A stretch of 64,000 nucleotides of DNA from Hormiphora californensis (lineage: Eukaryota; Ctenophora; Tentaculata; Cydippida; Pleurobrachiidae): the NCBI GenBank assembly GCA_020137815.1, contig CM035351.1:5791897-5855896 (forward strand), given 5' to 3'. The notes under the pieces were generated by a model. It was given only the letters and a program-made list of their open reading frames with translations, made no database searches and was not told where the DNA came from. Below are positions 33,547 to 61,670 of this stretch, one piece after another. Both the position numbers and the translations under genes were made by a program. How positions within the stretch are numbered: position 1 is the first letter of the stretch; each line of letters begins with the position of its first letter.

Positions 33547-34823
33547 ATGAACAAATGGCCCATATTGTTGGGATTAGCGGCCCTGCTACGTGGATGCCTT
33601 ATCATATACGGAGAGTACCACGACTCAGTTAGTGTGGTGAAATATACAGATGTTGACTACAAGGTCTTCACAGATGCAGCACGGTATATGGTACAGGGAG
33701 AGAGCCCCTACACTCGTCTTACATACCGGTAGGTGTGGGGCTAGTCTTTCTATCCTCCTATCACGTGTGTAAGCCATGACTGCGTGGTTTCTTTTCGCAC
33801 GTTATCAAAGAGAGTTAGCCCCAACAGAGATCAACTCTCCCCTCTAGATCCACTTGTTAATATTCCTCCTCCCCTCTAGGTACACTCCTCTATTGGCATT
33901 CCTCCTGCAGCCCAACATCCTACTTCACCCAGCATTTGGTAAAGTCCTCTTCTCCCTATGTGATATCCTTATCGGCATCCTAATCCGGTCTATCCTACCT
34001 CCCTCCTCCTCCCTCCTTTACCCTTGTCTGTGGCTCTTCAACCCAATCTCAGTGGGGATATCGACCCGGGGCAACGCTGAGTCACTCCTGGGGTGTGTTA
34101 TATTAGGTGCTCTGTTAGCTGTACTCCGCGGACGACCCCTCCTAGCAGGACTTCTCCTATCCCTGTCTGTGCATCTCAAGATATATCCCATTATCTACTC
34201 TCTACCACTCTACCTTTATCTAGCATACAGGGCACCTGGTGCTACTGGCAGGTTCTTTTCCCCACATACCATCAAGTTTGTAGCAAGTTTCATCATCCTA
34301 CAAGTGCTCCTGTTTACAGGGTAGTTACCAATTATACGGACAACAATTCCTTCATGAAACCTATCTGTATCATGTTACCAGATCGGATACTCGGCACAAT
34401 TTCTCTCCCTACTTCTACCTTCTCTACCTCACCAAACAAGCAGCTCCAGATTCAGTCCTCCGTTTTGCGTGCTTCCTCCCCCAAGCCCTCCTCTGTGGAC
34501 TATTCTCAATTAAACTGTACCACCGCCCGGGTCTTTGTATGACTCTGGAAACACTGGCATTTGTTATGTTCAACAAAGTCTCTACCTCCCAGTATTTCTT
34601 GTGGTATCTCTGGTTGGTCCCTGTCACCGGGGTGAGGGGGTGTGACCTTCTGACTGCTGTGGGTCTCACCGCAGCATGGCTGGGTGGTCAGGGGCTCTGG
34701 TTGGCTACTGGGTACCAGGTGGAGTTTCTAGGAGATAATGCATTTCTGAGCATGCACTTTGCTGGACTGGTGTTCTTGGTTGTTCAGTGTGCAATCGTGT
34801 GTAAACTGATACGGTGTGCTTAG
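33547..34823 (+). CDS. PIGM: GPI mannosyltransferase 1 (PIG-M) with a frame break
   Basis: PIG-M adds the first mannose to the GPI anchor in the ER membrane. Exon 1 (33547-33728) encodes MNKWPILLGLAALLRGCLI and TDVDYKVFTDAARY, where the DVD matches the family's DxD motif, then SPYTRLTYR. Exon 2 (33880-34823) continues YTPLLAFLL, LFNP and several membrane spans. The frame breaks at about 34304-34322. The correct downstream frame then gives ETYLYHVTRSDTRHNFSPYF and FNKVSTSQYFLWYL, both strong family blocks. One base too many, or a 16-nt GT-AG segment (34304-34319), accounts for the break. Length is about 370 residues against about 420 in human. The start is one base after a textbook acceptor ('ccccctcttgaacag'). 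Confidence 0.88.
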
Positions 34824-34974
34824 GCTTTATTTATTGTTGATATCATAGCTTTTGTTGTTATTTAAGTCTCTTTGTTTTGTTGGTGTAAGAATTTAATGAA
34901 GTGGTATGTTACAATGTTACAATGTTAGTAATGTAAGTTAGTTCTAGTTTTGTAGAAATGAATTCCATGGTAAA

Positions 34975-35631
34975 ATGAATATTGTGACTCGATTAGGATC
35001 TGCAGCAGTCCGACATCTAATTACAACTAACACAGTTATCAAGAGAAAGGCCCTTGTTCCAGAACTCAGACTCCATCTAATAGACCCCACCTGTCCCTGG
35101 TACCACCAAACGACAGTACCCGAGTGCAACAGTGACCCATTCTGGACTGTATTCTGGCCAGGTGGTCAGGCCCTGACTCGGTTTGTACTAGATAACCCGA
35201 CCCTAGTACGGAGTAAACATGTTCTAGATGTTGGGTGTGGGTGTGGTGCCACTGGAATTGCAGCCTCCCTATCCCACGCTCAACATGTCACCTGTAATGA
35301 TATAGACACCCTTGCTGCCACTGCTACTGGGCTAAATGCCAAGATTAATGGGGCTTTTGTGGAGATTAGCACTGAGAATCTTCTAACATCCCCACACACC
35401 CTCTCCCCTGGTTCTGTGGTGTTTCTGGGGGACATGTTTTATGATCAGCCCACCGCTGAGATGATCCTGAAATGGTGTGAGAGGAATTCTGGATCTCAGT
35501 TCTATGTGGGTGATCCGGGTAGGTGGGCGCTGGACTTGATATCAGACAGGATTGAGTGTGTAGAAGAGTATGGGATAGAAGATGAGGACTGTCCTGAGTT
35601 TGATTCTGTTAAAGTTTATAAGTTTTTGTAG
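34975..35631 (+). CDS. ETFBKMT: ETF-beta lysine methyltransferase (mitochondrial, METTL20 type)
   Basis: Single exon, 218 residues. ETFBKMT methylates lysines of the electron transfer flavoprotein beta subunit in mitochondria. Visible motifs: a basic N-terminus free of acidic residues up to residue 29, suited to mitochondrial import; DPFWTVFWPGGQALTRF (54-70), the family signature; LDVGCGCGATG (84-94), the SAM-binding loop; CNDID (107-111), motif II; and FLGDMFYDQP (150-159), the post-II motif. Human is 262 residues, so this copy is slightly short. A six-codon upstream ORF begins at 34958 and overlaps the start, which could dampen translation. The gap to the PIG-M stop is 151 bp. Confidence 0.88.
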   Translation: MNIVTRLGSAAVRHLITTNTVIKRKALVPELRLHLIDPTCPWYHQTTVPECNSDPFWTVFWPGGQALTRFVLDNPTLVRSKHVLDVGCGCGATGIAASLSHAQHVTCNDIDTLAATATGLNAKINGAFVEISTENLLTSPHTLSPGSVVFLGDMFYDQPTAEMILKWCERNSGSQFYVGDPGRWALDLISDRIECVEEYGIEDEDCPEFDSVKVYKFL

Positions 35632-35783
35632 CACAAATGGAAGTGAAGCAGTCGTGTAAGTTTTATAGATTTTGTTGATTGTTTGTTGGACAAATGGCAG
35701 TTTTTGTAGTGTTATTGATTTCGTTGTTTCTATTTCTAGACACACCTTCATTCTAATCACTCTCTCCATGGTGTTAGCTAGGT

Positions 35784-38167
35784 ATGGGCCGTACAAAGGA
35801 TGAGAGGGGTGATCCTATAACGACAACAGGCCGGAAACCAGACCGTTTTACTATCGATGATACTGGGGAGCTCTATATGGTTGGCAGTGAGGTGGGATCA
35901 CACTTCAAGATGACACGTGGAATACTTTACAGAAAGTACGTGTGTGTTCGTGATTCGGTTTAGTTAATAGTTGTGTTTGATTGTATTGTGTTCGGTTTAG
36001 TTTTCTGTACGTGTGTGCATGTTGTAGTTTTCTGTCCATTATTGGCCCGTCTCCAATTCCAACGTCTCTCTCAGGTTTCCTGGGTTGTGGAGAAAGCAGG
36101 CCTCGTCTGATGAGCGGAAGCGGATTGAAGATCAGGGTATTATCAGTAGCATGAGTACAAATAACATCACACTAGTCAAGGCCTCAGAGATCGATGATAT
36201 TATTGATGGAATCGATGATAAGGTGAGATATGATTTGAGTTCTTATAACTGAGAGTTGTGAGATTTGAGTAAAACGTCCGATTACTAACCGTCCTCCCTC
36301 TCTCTCCTAGTACCGATATGACGGCTCCAAGACTATCACAGAATCACACACAAGAACACCACAGCCAACCAGAACGACTCGGGCTGCTGCAGAGGTAACG
36401 CAACTACCCCAATTTGACTTGATGCCCCATCTTCTTGATTCAGATCACGATCCACCGAATTACACATTTCGCGGGGATTGATGTAACGCGCGGTCGCCCA
36501 ACACACCTCTTCATGGATATCTCGCGCGCACGTAGACATCTCTCCTTTGTACGCAGGGCGCTGACAAGGACTTACACTCGGCTCGTAAGTCATGCAGGCG
36601 CTACCAATCACCATACACGTGTTCGCCGTTCGGAGTTGACATATCCAGTTTGCTTAACCACTGTTAATTTCAGAAAGATGACTCATTTACACCTGCCCGG
36701 CGGACTCGGCAAGCTGCCAAACCCCAAACAGGGTGGGTGCCACAGACGGTACCAGCTACCCAGTCACATCACTTGGACGCAGTGCCTACCGCCACCGCTG
36801 TCAGTAGGAATAGATTTGTAACTAAACGCGTCAGGAGCAGCCCTATCATGTAAGTAGGGGAGAATACAGGATACTTGCTTGAGACAAACATTCCATTTCT
36901 CCCTTCCCCTCTTAAACCCTAACCTTCCCCTCTTAAACCCTAACCTTCCCGCTCTGAAGCACAGCCCCTACCCTTCATTGACCCTTCAGAAACGATATGG
37001 ACGAGATAGCGATGAAGGAAGCGGCTCAGAGAGAGGAATATCTCGTACCAATTCGTCTTGATATTGATCTTGAGGGACACCGCCTCAGAGATACACTAAC
37101 ATGGAACAAAAACGGTTTGTTTCTCTTTACTACAATGTTATTTTACTGCAATATATCTCACTCCCATTTTCAAAGAATCTCTCTCTTCAGAGAAAAATCT
37201 GACTCCTGAACAGTTTTCGGAGATCTTGGTGGATGATTTGGAGATTCCAGCAGCATTTGTACCCGTCATTTCAAATATAATTCGCACTCAGGTACAAATT
37301 ATCCTTATTTATGATACATAGTAGGGTTAGTTTCTAGTAGAATCTGTATAATTTCTACAGACCATGCATGTTATTCGGAACAGCCTGTTCCGAATAACAT
37401 GGAAGGTCCGAACAGGGTTGGAGGAGTGAAAGTGAGAACGCACCGTGCCTGAACTATGCGAACACTTCATTTTCAACATCTGATCTATCAATTTGTCTCA
37501 GGTAGAGGGATACGATGCAGATACAAAAGCTCTTGAAGAGAACTCTGACAACAGGGTCATAATCAAGGTAACATCTATAAAAGTCGACCTATTCCCAATT
37601 CCATGACAACTATGCTCACCATTTGACATTTGTCCCCCTCACATTTGGTATTCCGTGCGACCTGCTCTAACATTCCTAACATCACCCTATCCCCCAGTTG
37701 AATATCCATGTTGGTAACACGAGCCTGGTTGATCAGTTTGAATGGGACCTGAGTTGCCCTGACAACGACCCAGAAGAATTCTCTAGGATTCTCTGTCAGG
37801 AACTGGGACTCGGAGGAGAATTCCTGTCTGCTATCAGTTACAGGTGAGCCATTAATCCTCTGGCTCTTCCCAAACTTAAATATCATGTAAAAGCTAACCC
37901 AGTCTATTTCTCTCTTAAAAAGCTCTCTCTCTCTCCCCAACTAACCCCTTCCCATCCCTCAGTATCCGGGGTCAGTTGGGATGGCACAGCAAGACTATGA
38001 CCTTCACAGAGGCCCCTCTAAAAAGGATAGAAGTGCCTCTTCGAACGGAACACCTGGACAAATGGTCACCGACAATTGAAAACCTAACCGATCAAGAAAT
38101 GGAGAAGAAGATACGAGACCAGGACAGAAACGCGAGGAGAATGAGGAGGATTGCTAATATGAACTAG
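35784..38167 (+). CDS. SMARCB1: SWI/SNF core subunit SMARCB1 (SNF5/INI1)
   Basis: Nine exons (35784-35935, 36075-36222, 36311-36394, 36674-36849, 36990-37114, 37191-37291, 37502-37567, 37698-37843, 37963-38167) join in phase for 400 residues; human has 385. It is a core BAF remodelling subunit. The N-terminal winged helix has [17 protein letters not shown] and [15 protein letters not shown]. Then come WVP and SHHLDAVP in the linker. Repeat 1 starts at [18 protein letters not shown], and repeat 2 at [19 protein letters not shown]. The C-terminus [18 protein letters not shown] is the basic helix that contacts the nucleosome acidic patch. All nine blocks align with human SMARCB1, so the model is secure. 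The ATG follows 'gctag' by two bases, and the gene is last in the compact cluster. Confidence 0.95.
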
Positions 38168-39916
38168 AAAACCAGACTGTGTCTCGTGCTGGAGATTAAG
38201 AATTATATTCATTCATAGACATTCGTCATTCATGTTATATTTAATGGCTTTCTTGATGTGCGGCCAGAATCCAGGAGGGAGAGAGGGAGATTTATTTGCT
38301 ATGTCTATACCACCGTGTTTATGCTCAAGCCTCAAGTTGAACTAAGTAACTCAAATTGAACTTACTGCTGTCCGGTCCTATATAATAGCTGGTGCGGTAC
38401 TATGTTTCGGATTTGGAATAATGTGAAATATGAACCTGCTTAAGTGCTTTCAATGTTTAATGAATGTGAGAGAGAGAGAGAGAGATAGAGAGTGAGCGAG
38501 AGAGAAAGAGAGTGTGTGAGAGAGAGAAAGAGAGAGCGTGTGAGAGAGAGAGTGTGGGGGAGAGAGAGAGAGAGAGAGACACTGGTTATCCCATCAACCA
38601 GATCAAGGCCATTATAATATCAAAGCTGCGTGGTCGAGTGAAAGATCTTTTTTAATCTTAGCCAGCGACTGTTTATACTTGCCTTCTAGTTTGATTGCCT
38701 GTACCTAGCTCAGAGGGATAGAGTGAGTGTTTGAGATAGAGAAAGAGAATGGGAGAGGATGACGAAACTCGATGAAGATTGATGAAGAAGCTGGTGAGAT
38801 ATTGGTAGCAAGCATTATATATTTTGATGGACTTTGTGTTATTATCAGCCCCTATATTTACTTCAACCCACCCCTTAGCTGTTCTGTGTCTCATTTTGTC
38901 TCTCTTGGACTGTTCGTAGTGCATTGGAAACGAAATAACCCTCTCCCTTGCCAGCAAGAGAGGGGTTATTTCGTAACCAACTGTTCGTACTGTTTCCGAT
39001 CCGGACCGCAGTTTGGAATAAAAACGGTACGAACGGTCCAATCTTGGACCGACATACAAAAAGCACCCTGGTATGTAACTGTAAGTTACAGTCCTGGAGT
39101 CAGCGTGATCGTGTTAATAATTGTGTAATGGCCGTGACGCATTCTCATCAGGGCAGCGTGTCATTTGGAGCACTGCACTTTTGTCATCTTTCGGCCACAA
39201 AGTAATGCCATGTAATTATGTAATGTGACGTGCTGCAGAAATGAAATACAGATTCGATCGAGCAAGGATCATAGTGATGATGAAATTGAAAATAATATTA
39301 TGAGTACAGTGTATCTCTCTCTCTCTCTCTCTCTCCCCCTCTCTCATTTGAATAGCCACCACGTTCCGAAACTCATGCACACGCCTCCCTATATTCCTTC
39401 AAGATGTGTCTGTAAATATTTTAGCGTACCTTTCTGGTTGCTAGGGGTGATGAGTCATCAGCCCAGGATGTATATATAACCCCCTCTCTCTGCTCATTTA
39501 GTTGAATATTATAGCATTTATGTATCCCTGATCCCCTTTACAACCCCTTGAATTGCATCTGTTCTTCTCCCTTTTAGTACTTGTACAGCGCTGAGTGCAC
39601 GGAAACTACTTATCATATTAGTTTCAAGTACACCCTTCTACGAAAAAGAGACTACTCCAGTTCTCCAGTACCCCACCTTGTACCCAGCATCATTCATTTC
39701 CTTGCAGTTCGTACAACATCGTGTGCTATTTCTGTCACAGTCTATACTGTCAGACTGATCCTGCTGCAGTATCTCTCGGTCTCAACTCTATAACTATTGA
39801 ACCAGACTCTGTAAGCTGCACAATTCCCCTGCTATTACGAAGGACGGTTGTGTCAGGGATTTGATAGATCCAGATACCCTCACATCTTTTGTTGAGTAAC
39901 AACACATCTTTGCATT
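38168..39916. other. gene-free stretch between SMARCB1 and the LIM gene
   Basis: Contains a GA microsatellite at about 38468-38580, a hairpin at 38931-38973 and a short CT tract near 39318-39335. No gene supported. The spacing of 1.75 kb is the first large gap after the compact cluster. Confidence 0.5.
38931..38973. repeat. hairpin with 15-bp arms
   Basis: 'cgaaataaccctctc' is complementary to the later 'gagaggggttatttcg' apart from one extra base, with a 12-nt loop. Flanking words 'actgttcgta' recur on both sides, so this may be the core of a small inverted-repeat element. Confidence 0.7.
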
Positions 39917-40945
39917 ATGGCCGGGGAATGCAGTCTACCAGGTCAGGCTGATGATGACACGGAACCAGCTACTACTCTTCCCATCCAGGACACGGAGCGA
40001 GTTACTACCCTCCAGACTCAGGATCAGTCAGGGCTAGTCTCCTCAGAAGAACGTAACGCCATCCTGCAAAGTCAGAGTGTCCTGTGTACCACGTGTGGGG
40101 AGACCCTCACAGATTTGAGTGAGAGTGTGATTGTCAACGATAAACCCTTTCATAGACACTGTTTTGTGTGCTGCAGTTGCTCCCGACCCTTCCAACCGGC
40201 TGAAGTTACATTTCTATCAGTGTCAGGGGGTGTTCTCTGTTCAGAGTGCAGCGTGGCCCAACCTGAGCTACTTAAGACTCCCGATGTGTGCGTGTTTTGC
40301 AAGAAACCCCTGGATAAGGAGGTTGTCTTGGCGATGGGCGGGAAATGGCACCCTAACTGTTTTGTGTGCGTCTCCTGTAACACCCCATTAAGCGAGGAGT
40401 ACAGAGAATCAGGGGGCCTGCCCTACTGTGAGACATGCTGGTGTAGGCTACTGGCAAAGACATGTCACGTGTGTGGGTTGGCTATCAGTGATCAGGTTAT
40501 GACTATTGAAGAACACCACTATCACATCAACTGTGTGAGATGTGGGGAGTGTCATAGGACATTTGATACAGTGCTGGACATCCTCAATATAGATACAGAT
40601 TTCTGGCACGTGGACTGTTATCGTGATGATGATGAGAGTGAGGGAAGTGAGGTCAGCACTACCGCATCAGCCCTGTTGGGTATCTACAACAAGTCCCTGG
40701 GTTTCAGTAGTAGTCCCAGCAGTTCCAACTCACCCAGGAGCAGGAAGGTTTCCACTGTGTCGTTCACAGCGGCAACACCCAAAACTTCCCTACAACATAA
40801 CAATAACAATGATACAGCTGTTGCAGTAGGTGGTAATGGGTTTGATACGGTGGATCTAGGGGATCAGAACGACGCAGCGGCAGAGCAGCCGGTAGATGGC
40901 GGTGAGGGACAGAAATCAACAGCAGGGTGTTGTGTTATCAGTTGA
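39917..40945 (+). CDS. three-LIM-domain protein with a C-terminal CaaX box
   Basis: Intronless, 342 residues. Three LIM zinc-binding domains lie at C57-C111, C125-C174 and C183-C234. The first two have the full CxxC..HxxC CxxC..CxxC pattern. The third ends WHVDC, so its last zinc pair uses H231 and C234 and is slightly atypical. A Ser/Asn/Thr-rich low-complexity tail follows and the protein ends in CCVIS, a CaaX box whose final Ser favours farnesylation. Prenylated LIM proteins of the Prickle/Testin group are comparable, but no PET domain precedes the LIM domains here. LIM domains are protein-interaction modules; with a lipid anchor this protein is likely a membrane-associated adaptor. No orthologue assigned. 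Confidence 0.8.
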   Translation: MAGECSLPGQADDDTEPATTLPIQDTERVTTLQTQDQSGLVSSEERNAILQSQSVLCTTCGETLTDLSESVIVNDKPFHRHCFVCCSCSRPFQPAEVTFLSVSGGVLCSECSVAQPELLKTPDVCVFCKKPLDKEVVLAMGGKWHPNCFVCVSCNTPLSEEYRESGGLPYCETCWCRLLAKTCHVCGLAISDQVMTIEEHHYHINCVRCGECHRTFDTVLDILNIDTDFWHVDCYRDDDESEGSEVSTTASALLGIYNKSLGFSSSPSSSNSPRSRKVSTVSFTAATPKTSLQHNNNNDTAVAVGGNGFDTVDLGDQNDAAAEQPVDGGEGQKSTAGCCVIS

Positions 40946-41039
40946 AAAGTTGAACAGTTAATTGTAGATGTATTGTCAGAGTTTTATTCAAATTCAAACT
41001 CCTCAAACACACGCTGTATTGATCTGTTTTGAAGAACAT

Positions 41040-41535
41040 GTATCAGGGAGGGACAGGGATGGACTGGGAAGGACAGGGATGGACTGGGAAGGACAGGGAG
41101 CGACTGGGAAAGACAAGGAGGGGCTGAGACGGACAGGGAGGGAGTAGGAAGGGACAGGGAGGGACTGGGAAGGACAGGGAGCGACTGGGAAGGACAGGGA
41201 GCGACTGGGAAGGATAGGGAGGGACTGGGAAGGACAGGGAGCGACATTGGGCACGTCGCGCCCCTCATGTTCGCGTGCCCATAGGGCGATCCCCTCACAT
41301 ACTACGGGGCTTGCCCGCTTCGCGGGCAAGGAGCGACAGGGAAGGACAAGGATGGACTGATGGGAAGGACAAGGAGGGACTGGGAAGGACAGGGAGCGAT
41401 TGGGAGGGACAAGGAGCGACTGGAAAGGACAAGGAGGGACTGGGAAGGACAGGGAGCGACTGGAAAGGATAGGGAGGGACTGGGAAGGACAGGGAGGGAC
41501 CGGGAAGGATAGGGAGCGACTGGGAGGGGGGGGGG
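41040..41535. repeat. 20-bp minisatellite 'gggactgggaaggacaggga', left half
   Basis: About two dozen head-to-tail copies with G/C variants ('gcgactgggaaggacaggga'). The array is interrupted at about 41245-41330 by unrelated sequence and by the element at 41530. Frames with LPVLPSPSL or DREGQG repeats are by-products. Confidence 0.92.
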
Positions 41536-42428
41536 GCCGGCTGAAGTTTTTGAAGTTTTTGAAGTCGACTTCAAAAACTTCAAAGAGAAACTTAGGGTGG
41601 AAAACTTCAAAAACTTCAAAAACTTATATCTCCTAAACCGTTGAAGATAGGCCCTATGTTGCTTCATAACTCTTATATAAACTTGCATATTCCGAACATG
41701 ATGCACCCCTTTAAAAAGCCCATAGTCACTCATAAACCAGTGAAACTGGTCTAGCCCTGTCTAGTGTCTGGCGGCGCCAGACCCCAATTTGATTCTCAAC
41801 AGTGCGCTCAGATGGGTCGCGGCGCCAGACAGGTCTAGCCCAAAAAAAGTCATGCGCACACACAAAATTATGAAAATATCCCATAATCCCTCGAATTAGA
41901 TGAGGTGGAGACTTCATTTTGGCACGTACCCCCACTAACTCGAGGCCGCTGATGATTTTGGTGTCCATATTTTTTTCACTACTCCCTTCATAAAAAAATT
42001 TGCATTTTGTGAAACTGGCAAAAAGGGTGTGGCCCCAAAAAAATTTTTGAAAATTTACTTGATAATTTTTAAACACTTTCTTTGCATTTTCTAGGCAACT
42101 TTTTTGAGTTATAGAATGAAAATGAAATCTGTTTTTACAAAAAACTTGAATTTTTTACACCAAATTGTGCCATGGATTTCATGGCTAGGAATCATTGTAA
42201 ATATCCTAATTTGTGGTAGAAAAAGGGCAGACAAGGACGGATAACTTTGCCACAATATGTATTAAGCATGAAACTAACCTAAACAAGTGTAATAATTGTC
42301 ACTGATAGCATATAAAAGTAGTTTAGAGTTTTTGAAGTTTTTGAAGTCAACTTCAAAAACTTCAAAAACTCAAAAAAATAGGGTGGAAAACTTCAAACTT
42401 CAAAAACTTCAGCCGCCCCCCCCCCGAC
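41528..42428. mobile_element. inverted-repeat element splitting the minisatellite
   Basis: The ends are a G-run followed by 'ccggctgaagtttttgaag' (left) and 'cttcaaaaacttcagccg' followed by a C-run (right). They are inverted repeats, with subterminal palindromes around 'gaagtcgacttc' (41564) and 'gaagtcaacttc' (42342). Minisatellite copies ('gactggga') continue on both sides, so the element inserted into the array. About 0.9 kb, no coding capacity. Confidence 0.7.
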
Positions 42429-42665
42429 TGGGAAGGACAGGGAGGGACTGGGAAGGACAGAGAGCGACTGGGAAGGACAGGGAGCGACAGGGAGGGACTG
42501 AGAAGGACAGGGAGCGACTGAGGGGGCAGGGAGCGACTGAGGGGGGCAGGAAAGGACTGAGGGGACAGGAAATGACAGGGAGCGACTGGGAAGGACAGGG
42601 AGGGACTGGGGAGGACCGGGAGCGACTGGGAAGGGCAGGGAGGGACTGGGAAGGGCAGTAACAGG
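42423..42665. repeat. 20-bp minisatellite, right half
   Basis: Continuation of the same 'gactgggaaggacaggga' array, about 12 copies, with variants 'gactgagggggcaggga'. Confidence 0.9.

Positions 42666-61670
<19,005 letters not shown>

Noticed and set aside
41302-41733. Minus-strand frame with repeated LPVLPSPSL-type units
   Set aside because: By-product of the 20-bp minisatellite.
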